A DNA stretch of 5,100 nucleotides from Curvibacter sp. (GTDB lineage: Bacteria > Pseudomonadota > Gammaproteobacteria > Burkholderiales > Burkholderiaceae_C): NCBI GenBank assembly GCA_003500955.1, contig DNQP01000301.1, forward strand, positions 1 to 5,100, read 5' to 3'. The translations under genes were made by a program, and so were the position numbers. Position 1 is the first letter of the stretch. The number at the start of each line of letters is the position of its first letter. A model generated the notes under the pieces. The model made no database searches, was not told the origin of the DNA, and worked only from the letters and a program-made list of their open reading frames with translations. Below are positions 1 to 5,100 of this stretch, one piece after another.

Positions 1-579
1 AACCAGCTGGCCCAGAGCGCCAGCACGGTGGCCGTGCAGGGCGGCGAAGTCGTGGCCCAGGTGGTGGACACCATGAAGGGCATCAACGACGCGAGCAAGA
101 AGATCGCCGACATCATCAGCGTGATCGACGGCATTGCCTTCCAGACCAACATCCTCGCCCTCAATGCGGCGGTGGAAGCGGCGCGCGCCGGTGAGCAGGG
201 CCGCGGCTTCGCGGTGGTGGCCAGCGAGGTGCGCAGCCTGGCCGGCCGCTCTGCCGAGGCCGCCAGGGAGATCAAGCAGCTCATCACCGACAGCGTGGGC
301 CGGGTGGCGCAGGGCACGGCCCTGGTGGACCAGGCCGGTGCCACCATGAACGAGGTGGTGGCCAGCATCCGGCGCGTGACCGACATCATGGGCGAGATCA
401 GCGCGGCCAGCAGCGAACAGAGCCAGGGCGTGGCACAAGTCGGGGTCGCCGTCGCGCAGCTCGACCAGACGACGCAACAGAACGCCGCGCTGGTGGAGCA
501 GATGGCCGCTGCGGCCGACAGCCTGAGCAGCCAGGCCCGCGAACTCGTGCGGGCCGTCAGCGTGTTTCGTCAGGCCTGA
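1..579 (+). CDS. Methyl-accepting chemotaxis protein, C-terminal signalling domain (5' partial)
   Basis: The frame is open from base 1 to the TGA at 577-579, giving 192 residues of a longer protein whose sensor and membrane part lie before the window. The visible part is the cytoplasmic coiled-coil hairpin that docks CheW and CheA. The highly conserved tip runs over visible residues 43-80 and includes [20 protein letters not shown] followed by [12 protein letters not shown] and [18 protein letters not shown]. The descending helix carries a typical adaptation-site stretch, [13 protein letters not shown]. The protein ends in SVFRQA and has no NWETF-like CheR/CheB tether, so this copy probably depends on other receptors or direct docking for adaptation. 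The family assignment is secure. The ligand cannot be told because the sensor domain is missing. It converges on the cyclic-di-GMP gene, so the two are not co-transcribed. Confidence 0.97.
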   Translation, partial: NQLAQSASTVAVQGGEVVAQVVDTMKGINDASKKIADIISVIDGIAFQTNILALNAAVEAARAGEQGRGFAVVASEVRSLAGRSAEAAREIKQLITDSVGRVAQGTALVDQAGATMNEVVASIRRVTDIMGEISAASSEQSQGVAQVGVAVAQLDQTTQQNAALVEQMAAAADSLSSQARELVRAVSVFRQA

Positions 580-606
580 AGCCGGGCGCGAGGCGCTGGC
601 TTCAGG
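575..606. terminator. Inverted repeat between convergent genes, candidate bidirectional terminator
   Basis: CCTGAAGCC at 575-583 is a perfect reverse complement of GGCTTCAGG at 598-606, giving a 9-bp stem around a 14-nt GC-rich loop. The left arm contains the MCP stop codon and the right arm contains the stop of the facing gene. Only 22 bases separate the two genes, so this hairpin is the only visible candidate for ending both transcripts. Neither side has a run of T after the stem, so it does not look like a classical intrinsic terminator. It may instead protect 3' ends or assist Rho-dependent termination. Confidence 0.45.
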
Positions 607-3397
607 ACGTGCCGAACAGCCCCAGGCTGCGCGGTGTCTGCGCGAGCAGGCGTTCAATGTCCGGCGCGGGTACCGGCCGTGAATAGAAGTAGCCTTGCGC
701 CGCATCGCAGCCGAAGGCCCGCAGCTGGTCGCGGATCTGCTCGGTTTCCACTCCTTCGGCCAGCGTGCGCAGGTTCAGGCTGTGCGCCATCTGGATGATG
801 GCGCGCACGATGGCTGCGTCGTCCGGATCGCTGGCCAGATCGCGCACGAAGCCCTGGTCGATCTTGAGCAGGTCGATATCGAGCTGCTTGAGGTAGGCCA
901 GGCTGGAGTAGCCGGTGCCGAAGTCGTCGATGGCCAGCTTCACGCCCAGCTGCTTGAGCGCGCGCACGCTGGAGAGCACGCTCTCCACGTTCTGGATCAG
1001 GATGGACTCGGTGAGTTCGAGTTCCAGCTGGGCCGGTGGCAGGCCCGAGGCCTGCAGCGCCCGCAGCACCGATTGCTCGACCTGGCCACGCTTGAACTGG
1101 ATGGCCGAAAGGTTGACCGCCAGCGTGAGCGGCGGCAGGCCGGCGCGTTGCCAGCGCATGGCCTGCTGGCAGGCTTGCTGCAGTACCCAGTCGCCCATGG
1201 CGACGATGAGGCCGCTCTCCTCGGCCACGCCGATGAAGCGTCCGGGCGACACCAGGCCCAGCTCCGGGTGCTGCCAGCGGATCAGCGCCTCGACGCCGGT
1301 CAGCATGCCGCTGGCCAAGTCGTACTGGGGTTGGTAGTGCAGCAGGAACTCGTCACGCTCCAGCGCACGACGCAGGCCGTTGCGCATCAGCAGGTGTTCG
1401 CCGGCCTCGGCGTCCATCGTGGGATCGAAGAAGTGATAGGTGTTGCGCCCAGCCCCCTTGGAGCGGTACATGGCCATGTCGGCCTTCTTGCGCAGGGTCT
1501 CGAAGTCGCGTCCGTCCTGCGGGCCGATGGCCACACCGATCGAGGCCGAGGTCGAGAACTCCTGCTGTCCCAGCTGCACGGGCGCCTGCAGCTTTTCCAT
1601 GATCTTGAGGACCAGCGCCGCCACCACCTCGGTGTCGGGCAGATCGCACAGCATCAGCAGGAACTCGTCACCACCGTGGCGGCTGATGGTGTCACTGTCG
1701 CGCACGCAGGCGCGCAGGCGCCGAGCCACCTCACGCAGCAGCTCGTCACCGGCGGCATGACCCAGCGTGTCGTTGAGGGTCTTGAAGTTGTCCAGGTCCA
1801 GGTAGACCAGGGCGATACGCGTCTGGTGGCGGTCGGCCTGGGCCATGGCCTGTACGAAGCGGTCCTGCACCAGCAGCCGGTTGGGCAGGCCCGTCAGCGC
1901 GTCGTGGTAGGCCAGGTACTCGATGCGCTGCTCGGCCGCCTTGCGTTCCGTGATGTCCGAGCCCACACCACGGTAGCCGCGGAACACACCCTGCTCGTCG
2001 AAGATAGGCGTGCCGCTGATGCTCAGGGTGCGCACCATGCCATGGGTGTCGCGCAGCTGGTAGATGAAGTCGTGGAAAGGCTCGTGCCGCTGCAGCAGCG
2101 CGCGGTGCGCTTCCCAGCCTGCTTCGTCGGGCGAGACCACGGGCTGGTCCCAGCGGGTGCGGCCGATGTGCGGCACCATGTCCGCGCCGTAGATGCCGCG
2201 TGAGACCTGGGTGAAACGAAAGGCCTCGTCCTGCTCCCAGAACCAGTCGGTCGAGAGCTCGGCCAGGCTGCGAAAGCGCGCCTCGCTCTCACGCAGGGTC
2301 TGCTGTTGGCGGTCGAGCCGGTCGACCATGTCGTTGAAGGCCTGCACCAGGGTGCCGATCTCGTCGTCTCGTTGCAGAATGAGCTGGCGTTGCGGGCCTG
2401 GCCGGTCGTGCAGCGACCGCACATGCCGCGTCAGCGTGTCGAGCGGCGTCAGCGCGCGACGCATGATCAGGCCGATCAGCACCACCACGACCAGCGTTCC
2501 CGCGGCGATGCCCAGCAGCAGGAGCTTGCGCGCCTCGCGCAGCGGTTCCTCGGCCTCGGCCACGGGCAGGTTCACGCTGAGCAGCCAGGGCACCGTGCTC
2601 AGGTGCTTGAAGCTGCTCATCACCTCCTCGCCGCGCGAGGTGATCGTCGTGCCGCTGCCTTCGAAGCCCGCCACCGCGCGGTCGACCAGAGGATTGAGCC
2701 CGGGCTGCACGATGGGTTGGAGGATGCGCTGCGGGTTGCGGTTGGCGACGAAGATGCGATCGCGCGTGAAGAGCGAGATGTAGCCCGTGCGCCCGAGCTT
2801 GACGTGGTTCAGGTCGGAGAGGAAGTTGCGCCCCTCCAGCTCGATGCTGCCATGCAGGCGGCCCACCATGTCGCCCCGGCCGTTGAACAGGGGGATAGCG
2901 AGCGTGATGGCCGGTCGGCCCTGGGCCCGAGGAGCGGCAAAGGGCTTGGAGATGTAGGGTTGACGCGTCTTGGACACCACCTGAAAAGCGTCGAGGTTGC
3001 TAGCGTCGCGCCCGCGCCGGCCGGCCAGGAAGGGGGACTCGGCGATCAGGCGACCGTCTTCGGCGAGCAGAATCAGGCCGTTGCTGAAGAGGGCCCGCAA
3101 GGCCGTTTGCTGGTCGAGGAAGGACTGGGCCACGCGTGCATTGACCAGCGCTTCGGGGGGCACGTCGCGGGCCGTGAGTTGCAGCAGCTCCTGGCTCTGG
3201 CGCAGCTTGTCGTCCAACGCCTTGGCCAGCGTGCTGGCCAGCAGAAACTGCTGCTGATGGAGGCTCTCACGGAAGTTTCGGTCGAAGTGCCGCAGCGTGA
3301 GCCAGGTCAGCAGACCGGCAAAGACGATGAAGAGCAGGGCAACCGCAAGGACCACCCGGGTCTTGAGGCTGGTCAAACGCAACCAGAGCAAACGCAT
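602..3397 (-). CDS. Membrane-bound Cache-HAMP-PAS-GGDEF-EAL cyclic-di-GMP synthase/phosphodiesterase
   Basis: A 931-residue inner-membrane protein likely to make and/or degrade cyclic-di-GMP. Domains in order: TM helix about 14-36; periplasmic double-Cache-like sensor about 40-285; TM helix about 291-312; HAMP about 312-365; PAS about 372-487, ending in the usual SDITERK linker; GGDEF about 495-655; EAL about 670-920. The GGDEF domain keeps D534, the GGDEF motif (575-579) and an RxxD inhibitory site (R566-D569) exactly five residues before it. The EAL domain keeps E703, N762, E794, D824/D825, K845, E881 and Q901, the full metal-binding and catalytic set. Both activities are therefore possible; which one dominates cannot be read from sequence. 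The ATG at 3397 places TM1 at a normal position but has no strong Shine-Dalgarno. The gene lies 28 nt after soxA on the same strand. The sensor's ligand is unknown. Confidence 0.95.
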   Translation of the reverse strand: MRLLWLRLTSLKTRVVLAVALLFIVFAGLLTWLTLRHFDRNFRESLHQQQFLLASTLAKALDDKLRQSQELLQLTARDVPPEALVNARVAQSFLDQQTALRALFSNGLILLAEDGRLIAESPFLAGRRGRDASNLDAFQVVSKTRQPYISKPFAAPRAQGRPAITLAIPLFNGRGDMVGRLHGSIELEGRNFLSDLNHVKLGRTGYISLFTRDRIFVANRNPQRILQPIVQPGLNPLVDRAVAGFEGSGTTITSRGEEVMSSFKHLSTVPWLLSVNLPVAEAEEPLREARKLLLLGIAAGTLVVVVLIGLIMRRALTPLDTLTRHVRSLHDRPGPQRQLILQRDDEIGTLVQAFNDMVDRLDRQQQTLRESEARFRSLAELSTDWFWEQDEAFRFTQVSRGIYGADMVPHIGRTRWDQPVVSPDEAGWEAHRALLQRHEPFHDFIYQLRDTHGMVRTLSISGTPIFDEQGVFRGYRGVGSDITERKAAEQRIEYLAYHDALTGLPNRLLVQDRFVQAMAQADRHQTRIALVYLDLDNFKTLNDTLGHAAGDELLREVARRLRACVRDSDTISRHGGDEFLLMLCDLPDTEVVAALVLKIMEKLQAPVQLGQQEFSTSASIGVAIGPQDGRDFETLRKKADMAMYRSKGAGRNTYHFFDPTMDAEAGEHLLMRNGLRRALERDEFLLHYQPQYDLASGMLTGVEALIRWQHPELGLVSPGRFIGVAEESGLIVAMGDWVLQQACQQAMRWQRAGLPPLTLAVNLSAIQFKRGQVEQSVLRALQASGLPPAQLELELTESILIQNVESVLSSVRALKQLGVKLAIDDFGTGYSSLAYLKQLDIDLLKIDQGFVRDLASDPDDAAIVRAIIQMAHSLNLRTLAEGVETEQIRDQLRAFGCDAAQGYFYSRPVPAPDIERLLAQTPRSLGLFGTS

Positions 3398-3425
3398 GGC
3401 GTATATATACCCGCATTTGTGAAGC
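3398..3425 (-). promoter_or_regulatory. AT-rich gap with 10-bp palindrome before the cyclic-di-GMP gene
   Basis: The 28 bases between the soxA TAA and the ATG of the GGDEF-EAL gene contain GTATATATAC (3401-3410), a perfect palindrome, in otherwise GC-rich DNA. It ends only 3 nt before the ATG. Read on the minus strand, TATATA resembles a -10 hexamer, but no TTGACA-like -35 lies at the right distance and transcription would begin at about the start codon. No good Shine-Dalgarno is present; GCGGG lies about 10 nt from the ATG. It could be a weak or leaderless promoter, an operator, or simply an accessible low-structure translation start. The function is inference only. Confidence 0.25.
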
Positions 3426-4193
3426 TTACGGACGAACCCCGGGGGACTCCACAGTCAGGCCGCTGGCCCGGTCCGCCAGATAGAGCTCCAGCGCGACGAG
3501 TTCGGGTGCGCCCAGCGGCCAGGGCTGGGCACGCACGCCGGCCATGCAGTTGCGCAGCCGCCGTTGCAGCGAGCCCAGGCCCTGCCACTCCAGCCGGTAT
3601 TGCGGGTAGCTGATCGGATGCGCCTGCGGAATCCGCGTGCCCCCCAGGCGCTGGCCCCAGCGCTGGTCATGGCACTGAGCGCAGGACAGGTTGAGCTGAC
3701 CCATGCGTTGCACATAGAGCTGGCGGCCTTGTTCCCGCGCGGGCTGCAGTCGCGCATCTGGGGGAGGACTCATAGGCAGACCGCGCGACTGCAGGGCCAC
3801 CAGGGCTTCGAGGGCCAGCAGTTCCTCGCTCTCGTAGGCCCAGGGGGCGGCCTGCTGGTGCTCGGTGCGGCAGCGCTGGATGCGCTGTGCCAGGTTCAGC
3901 GCGCCCGCGCTCTGTGTGTCGAAAGCCGGGTAGCGTGCCGCCACACCGCGCAGGCGCTGGACCTCGCCATGGCAGCTCGCACAAGCGCGTTGCTGCGCGC
4001 CAGCCGGCTGCTGCCAGAGCTGCGCGCCCTGCTGCACCCAGAGCATGGCCGGGTTGCGCGCATCATCACGCTGCATGGCCTGCAGGTCCGGGCCCAGGGC
4101 TTCGGCATCGGAGCGGCGCTGCTCGGGCGCCAGCTGCGCCTGCAGCGTGCCGGCCAGCAGCAGGGCGAGCCAGGCGGCGCGTCGCGGTCTCAT
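3426..4193 (-). CDS. soxA: SoxA, dihaem c-type cytochrome subunit of L-cysteine S-thiosulfotransferase
   Basis: With SoxX it forms the periplasmic enzyme that oxidatively joins thiosulfate to the carrier cysteine of SoxYZ. The 255-residue protein begins with a Sec signal peptide (about 1-19, ending LQA). It has two haem c sites, CASCH at 71-75 and CAQCH at 171-175, so it is the dihaem type. C108 in RIQRCR is the likely ligand of the first haem. C216 in RNCMAGVRA matches the active-site cysteine of the family, which is modified to a persulfide in characterised SoxA and ligates the catalytic haem. The end, ALELYLADRASGLTVESPGV, is also classic SoxA. Its ATG overlaps the soxZ stop as ATGA, and no strong ribosome site is visible, which suggests translational coupling. 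All key residues are intact. The next gene downstream is not soxB. Confidence 0.96.
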   Translation of the reverse strand: MRPRRAAWLALLLAGTLQAQLAPEQRRSDAEALGPDLQAMQRDDARNPAMLWVQQGAQLWQQPAGAQQRACASCHGEVQRLRGVAARYPAFDTQSAGALNLAQRIQRCRTEHQQAAPWAYESEELLALEALVALQSRGLPMSPPPDARLQPAREQGRQLYVQRMGQLNLSCAQCHDQRWGQRLGGTRIPQAHPISYPQYRLEWQGLGSLQRRLRNCMAGVRAQPWPLGAPELVALELYLADRASGLTVESPGVRP

Positions 4194-4513
4194 GCGACGG
4201 TGATCGCCACGCTCTCGCTGTGGCGAAAGCCCTGCTCGCCCTCCCAGCTCAGTCGCAGCGTGCCGCTGGCCACAGCCACGGTGTGGAAGGCGATCAGCGG
4301 GTTGGCTGCAATGGCAGGCGAGAACTCGGCGGCAAAGACGAGCTCCTCGTCATAGTGGCAGCTGAAGCGCGTGATGATGTTGCGCGGCAGGCGCCGCCCG
4401 TCGGCGCCGGGGCGGAAGCCCGATTCCATGGGGTGGCCGATGATGGCGCTGATTTCGACCACCTCGCCACGGCGGGCCGTCTGCGGGGCCTTGATGAGGG
4501 TGCGTGCACTCAC
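4190..4513 (-). CDS. soxZ: SoxZ, sulfur-carrier partner of SoxY
   Basis: A 107-residue beta-sandwich protein that pairs with SoxY to form the periplasmic carrier of sulfur intermediates in thiosulfate oxidation. Family landmarks visible are KAPQTARRGEVVEI near the N-terminus, HPMESGFR at 27-34, PRNIITRFSCHYDEELVFAA in the middle, IAANPLIAFHTVAVASGTL and the final LSWEGEQGF segment. It has no signal peptide, as usual for SoxZ, which is thought to be exported bound to the Tat-targeted SoxY. The start is GTG, which overlaps the soxY stop as GTGA. It is supported by GGAGGAG at 4525-4519, five bases upstream. Length and N-terminus agree with the family. The stop overlaps the soxA start by 4 nt, so Y, Z and A appear to be translated as one coupled unit. 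Confidence 0.96.
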   Translation of the reverse strand: MSARTLIKAPQTARRGEVVEISAIIGHPMESGFRPGADGRRLPRNIITRFSCHYDEELVFAAEFSPAIAANPLIAFHTVAVASGTLRLSWEGEQGFRHSESVAITVA

Positions 4514-4953
4514 TGGATCTCCTCCAGGCAGGCCGCGAGCGCGACGATGACCTCCACCGTCTGCTGCCAGCAGCTGCCGTCGCTCAGGCGCGCCACGGCC
4601 GTGAGCTTCTGCGTGGTGGCCAGGCGGATGCGCGTGCTGACCTGCGCCTTGCCGGCGCGCGGGCCCAGCTGACAGCGCAGCACATCGGCCTGCGGATTGC
4701 GTTCGTTGAAGACGGCGATGGCCAGCACATGGTCGGCAGACGTCATGGGGCTGTCCACCCGCACGCTGAGGGGCACGGTGTTGCCGTTGTCCACCAGGGT
4801 CGCGATGTCGATCTGCACGCGCCCGCTCTGCACGGGTGTGCCGCCGGCCCAGGCGCGCACCGCATCCTGCAGCTGGTTGTTCGCCTGCGCTGGTCGCAGC
4901 AGCAGCCAGCCGGTGAGGCCGGTGGCGGTCTGCAGCAGCTGGCGGCGTTCCAT
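4510..4953 (-). CDS. soxY: SoxY, cysteine-bearing sulfur carrier with non-classical C-terminus
   Basis: A 147-residue periplasmic carrier subunit to which SoxAX attaches thiosulfate. It begins MERRQLLQTATG with twin arginines R3-R4, a hydrophobic GLTGWLLL stretch and a PAQA cleavage-like site near 21-24, so it looks Tat-targeted. Typical SoxY segments follow: VPLSVRVDSPM, VLAIAVFNERNPQA, STRIRLATTQKLTAVARLSDGS. The classical ending is a flexible Gly-Gly-Cys-Gly-Gly arm. Here the aligned position reads VALAACLEEIQ, with C142 followed by five residues. Other cysteines are C94 and C128. Neither alternative frame restores a GGCGG ending, so a simple frameshift does not explain it. C142 is still the best candidate carrier cysteine. 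The ATG at 4953 is 5 nt after the soxX stop with only a weak purine-rich site upstream. The family call is firm; carrier behaviour of the altered arm is inferred. Confidence 0.92.
   Translation of the reverse strand: MERRQLLQTATGLTGWLLLRPAQANNQLQDAVRAWAGGTPVQSGRVQIDIATLVDNGNTVPLSVRVDSPMTSADHVLAIAVFNERNPQADVLRCQLGPRAGKAQVSTRIRLATTQKLTAVARLSDGSCWQQTVEVIVALAACLEEIQ
4519..4525 (-). promoter_or_regulatory. Strong Shine-Dalgarno for soxZ inside the end of soxY
   Basis: GGAGGAG on the minus strand lies five bases (ATCCA) before the GTG at 4513. It is the strongest ribosome binding site seen in the cluster and decides the soxZ start. The same bases encode the Leu-Glu-Glu of the soxY C-terminal tail, so the SoxY ending and the soxZ translation signal are under joint constraint. 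Confidence 0.8.
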
Positions 4954-4958
4954 GCGCT

Positions 4959-5100
4959 TCAGTCTCTCAGTGTCATCAGCCAGGCGATCACGTCCTCGAT
5001 CTGCTGCGCGTCGAGGATGGGGCGACCCTGCCAGCGTGCACCCACGCGCACCAGACCTTGGCTGCGGTAGTAGGCCGGCATGAGGCTGTCCGGGTTGTGG
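4959..5100 (-). CDS. soxX: SoxX, monohaem cytochrome c subunit of the SoxAX complex (C-terminal part only)
   Basis: Reading the minus strand from the window edge, the first full codon is at 5099-5097 and the frame stays open for 46 residues to a TGA at 4961-4959. The peptide starts [11 protein letters not shown] and ends [15 protein letters not shown], matching the end of SoxX. The methionine in DSLMPAYY is the expected axial ligand of the SoxX haem. The CxxCH haem site and signal peptide must lie beyond the window. SoxX transfers electrons from SoxA toward the respiratory chain. Five bases separate its stop from soxY, consistent with an X-Y-Z-A operon. Another small c-type cytochrome is possible from so short a piece, but the motif and location next to soxY make SoxX very likely. 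Confidence 0.9.
   Translation of the reverse strand, partial: HNPDSLMPAYYRSQGLVRVGARWQGRPILDAQQIEDVIAWLMTLRD

Noticed and set aside
695..2203. A 502-codon open frame on the plus strand opposite the GGDEF-EAL gene
   Set aside because: It is antisense to a gene with unmistakable domains. Its product is rich in His, Gln, Val, Leu and Ala with no recognisable motif, as expected from the complement of GC-rich codons.
3401..3410. A conventional sigma-70 promoter using TATATA as the -10 element
   Set aside because: No acceptable -35 hexamer lies 16-18 bases upstream on the minus strand, and the predicted start would fall at the ATG. It is kept only as a weak regulatory candidate.
3437..3447. CCCCGGGG palindrome near the soxA 3' end as a terminator
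   Set aside because: It has no loop to form a hairpin, lies inside the soxA coding sequence, and is not followed by a T-run on the minus strand.
2306..3613. A 435-codon plus-strand open frame spanning the start of the GGDEF-EAL gene and the end of soxA
   Set aside because: It crosses two well-supported minus-strand genes and has low-complexity antisense composition. No domain was recognised.
4510..4560. Frameshift as the cause of the unusual SoxY ending
   Set aside because: The two other minus-strand frames across this stretch do not give GGCGG or a similar terminus. The existing frame ends neatly in a GTGA overlap with soxZ.
3564..5070. Several plus-strand open frames opposite soxA, soxZ and soxY
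   Set aside because: These are explained as shadows of the sox genes, whose haem motifs and family signatures are clear on the minus strand.

Overview
The window is strongly GC-rich with dense coding on both strands. Protein style (a short-tailed MCP signalling domain, a Cache-HAMP-PAS-GGDEF-EAL protein, and Sox proteins) points to a betaproteobacterium, most likely Burkholderiales and perhaps Comamonadaceae. This assignment is inferred from remembered family resemblance, not from a search.

Layout: (i) 1-579, plus strand: the C-terminal part of a methyl-accepting chemotaxis protein whose 5' end lies outside the window. (ii) 575-606: a perfect 9-bp inverted repeat that covers both convergent stop codons. 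(iii) 602-3397, minus strand: a 931-residue membrane-bound dual GGDEF-EAL protein with a periplasmic Cache-type sensor, HAMP and PAS domains. Every diagnostic residue of both cyclic-di-GMP domains is present. (iv) 3398-3425: a short AT-rich gap holding a 10-bp palindrome. (v) 3426-5100, minus strand: a tightly packed thiosulfate-oxidation cluster in the order soxX (C-terminus only) - soxY - soxZ - soxA. soxX and soxY are 5 nt apart, and soxY/soxZ and soxZ/soxA each overlap by 4 nt.

How the genes work together: SoxAX is the periplasmic haem enzyme that attaches thiosulfate to a cysteine of the SoxYZ carrier. The next enzymes of the pathway (SoxB, SoxCD) are not in the window. The gene directly after soxA, where soxB is found in Paracoccus-type clusters, is instead the cyclic-di-GMP gene, on the same strand after 28 nt. 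That allows read-through from sox transcription into cyclic-di-GMP signalling.

The most notable points are this sox / cyclic-di-GMP arrangement and a SoxY whose carrier-arm cysteine sits in an Ala-Ala-Cys-Leu-Glu-Glu-Ile-Gln ending instead of the classical Gly-Gly-Cys-Gly-Gly terminus. No RNA genes, insertion sequences or CRISPR arrays were seen, and no clearly new system was found.
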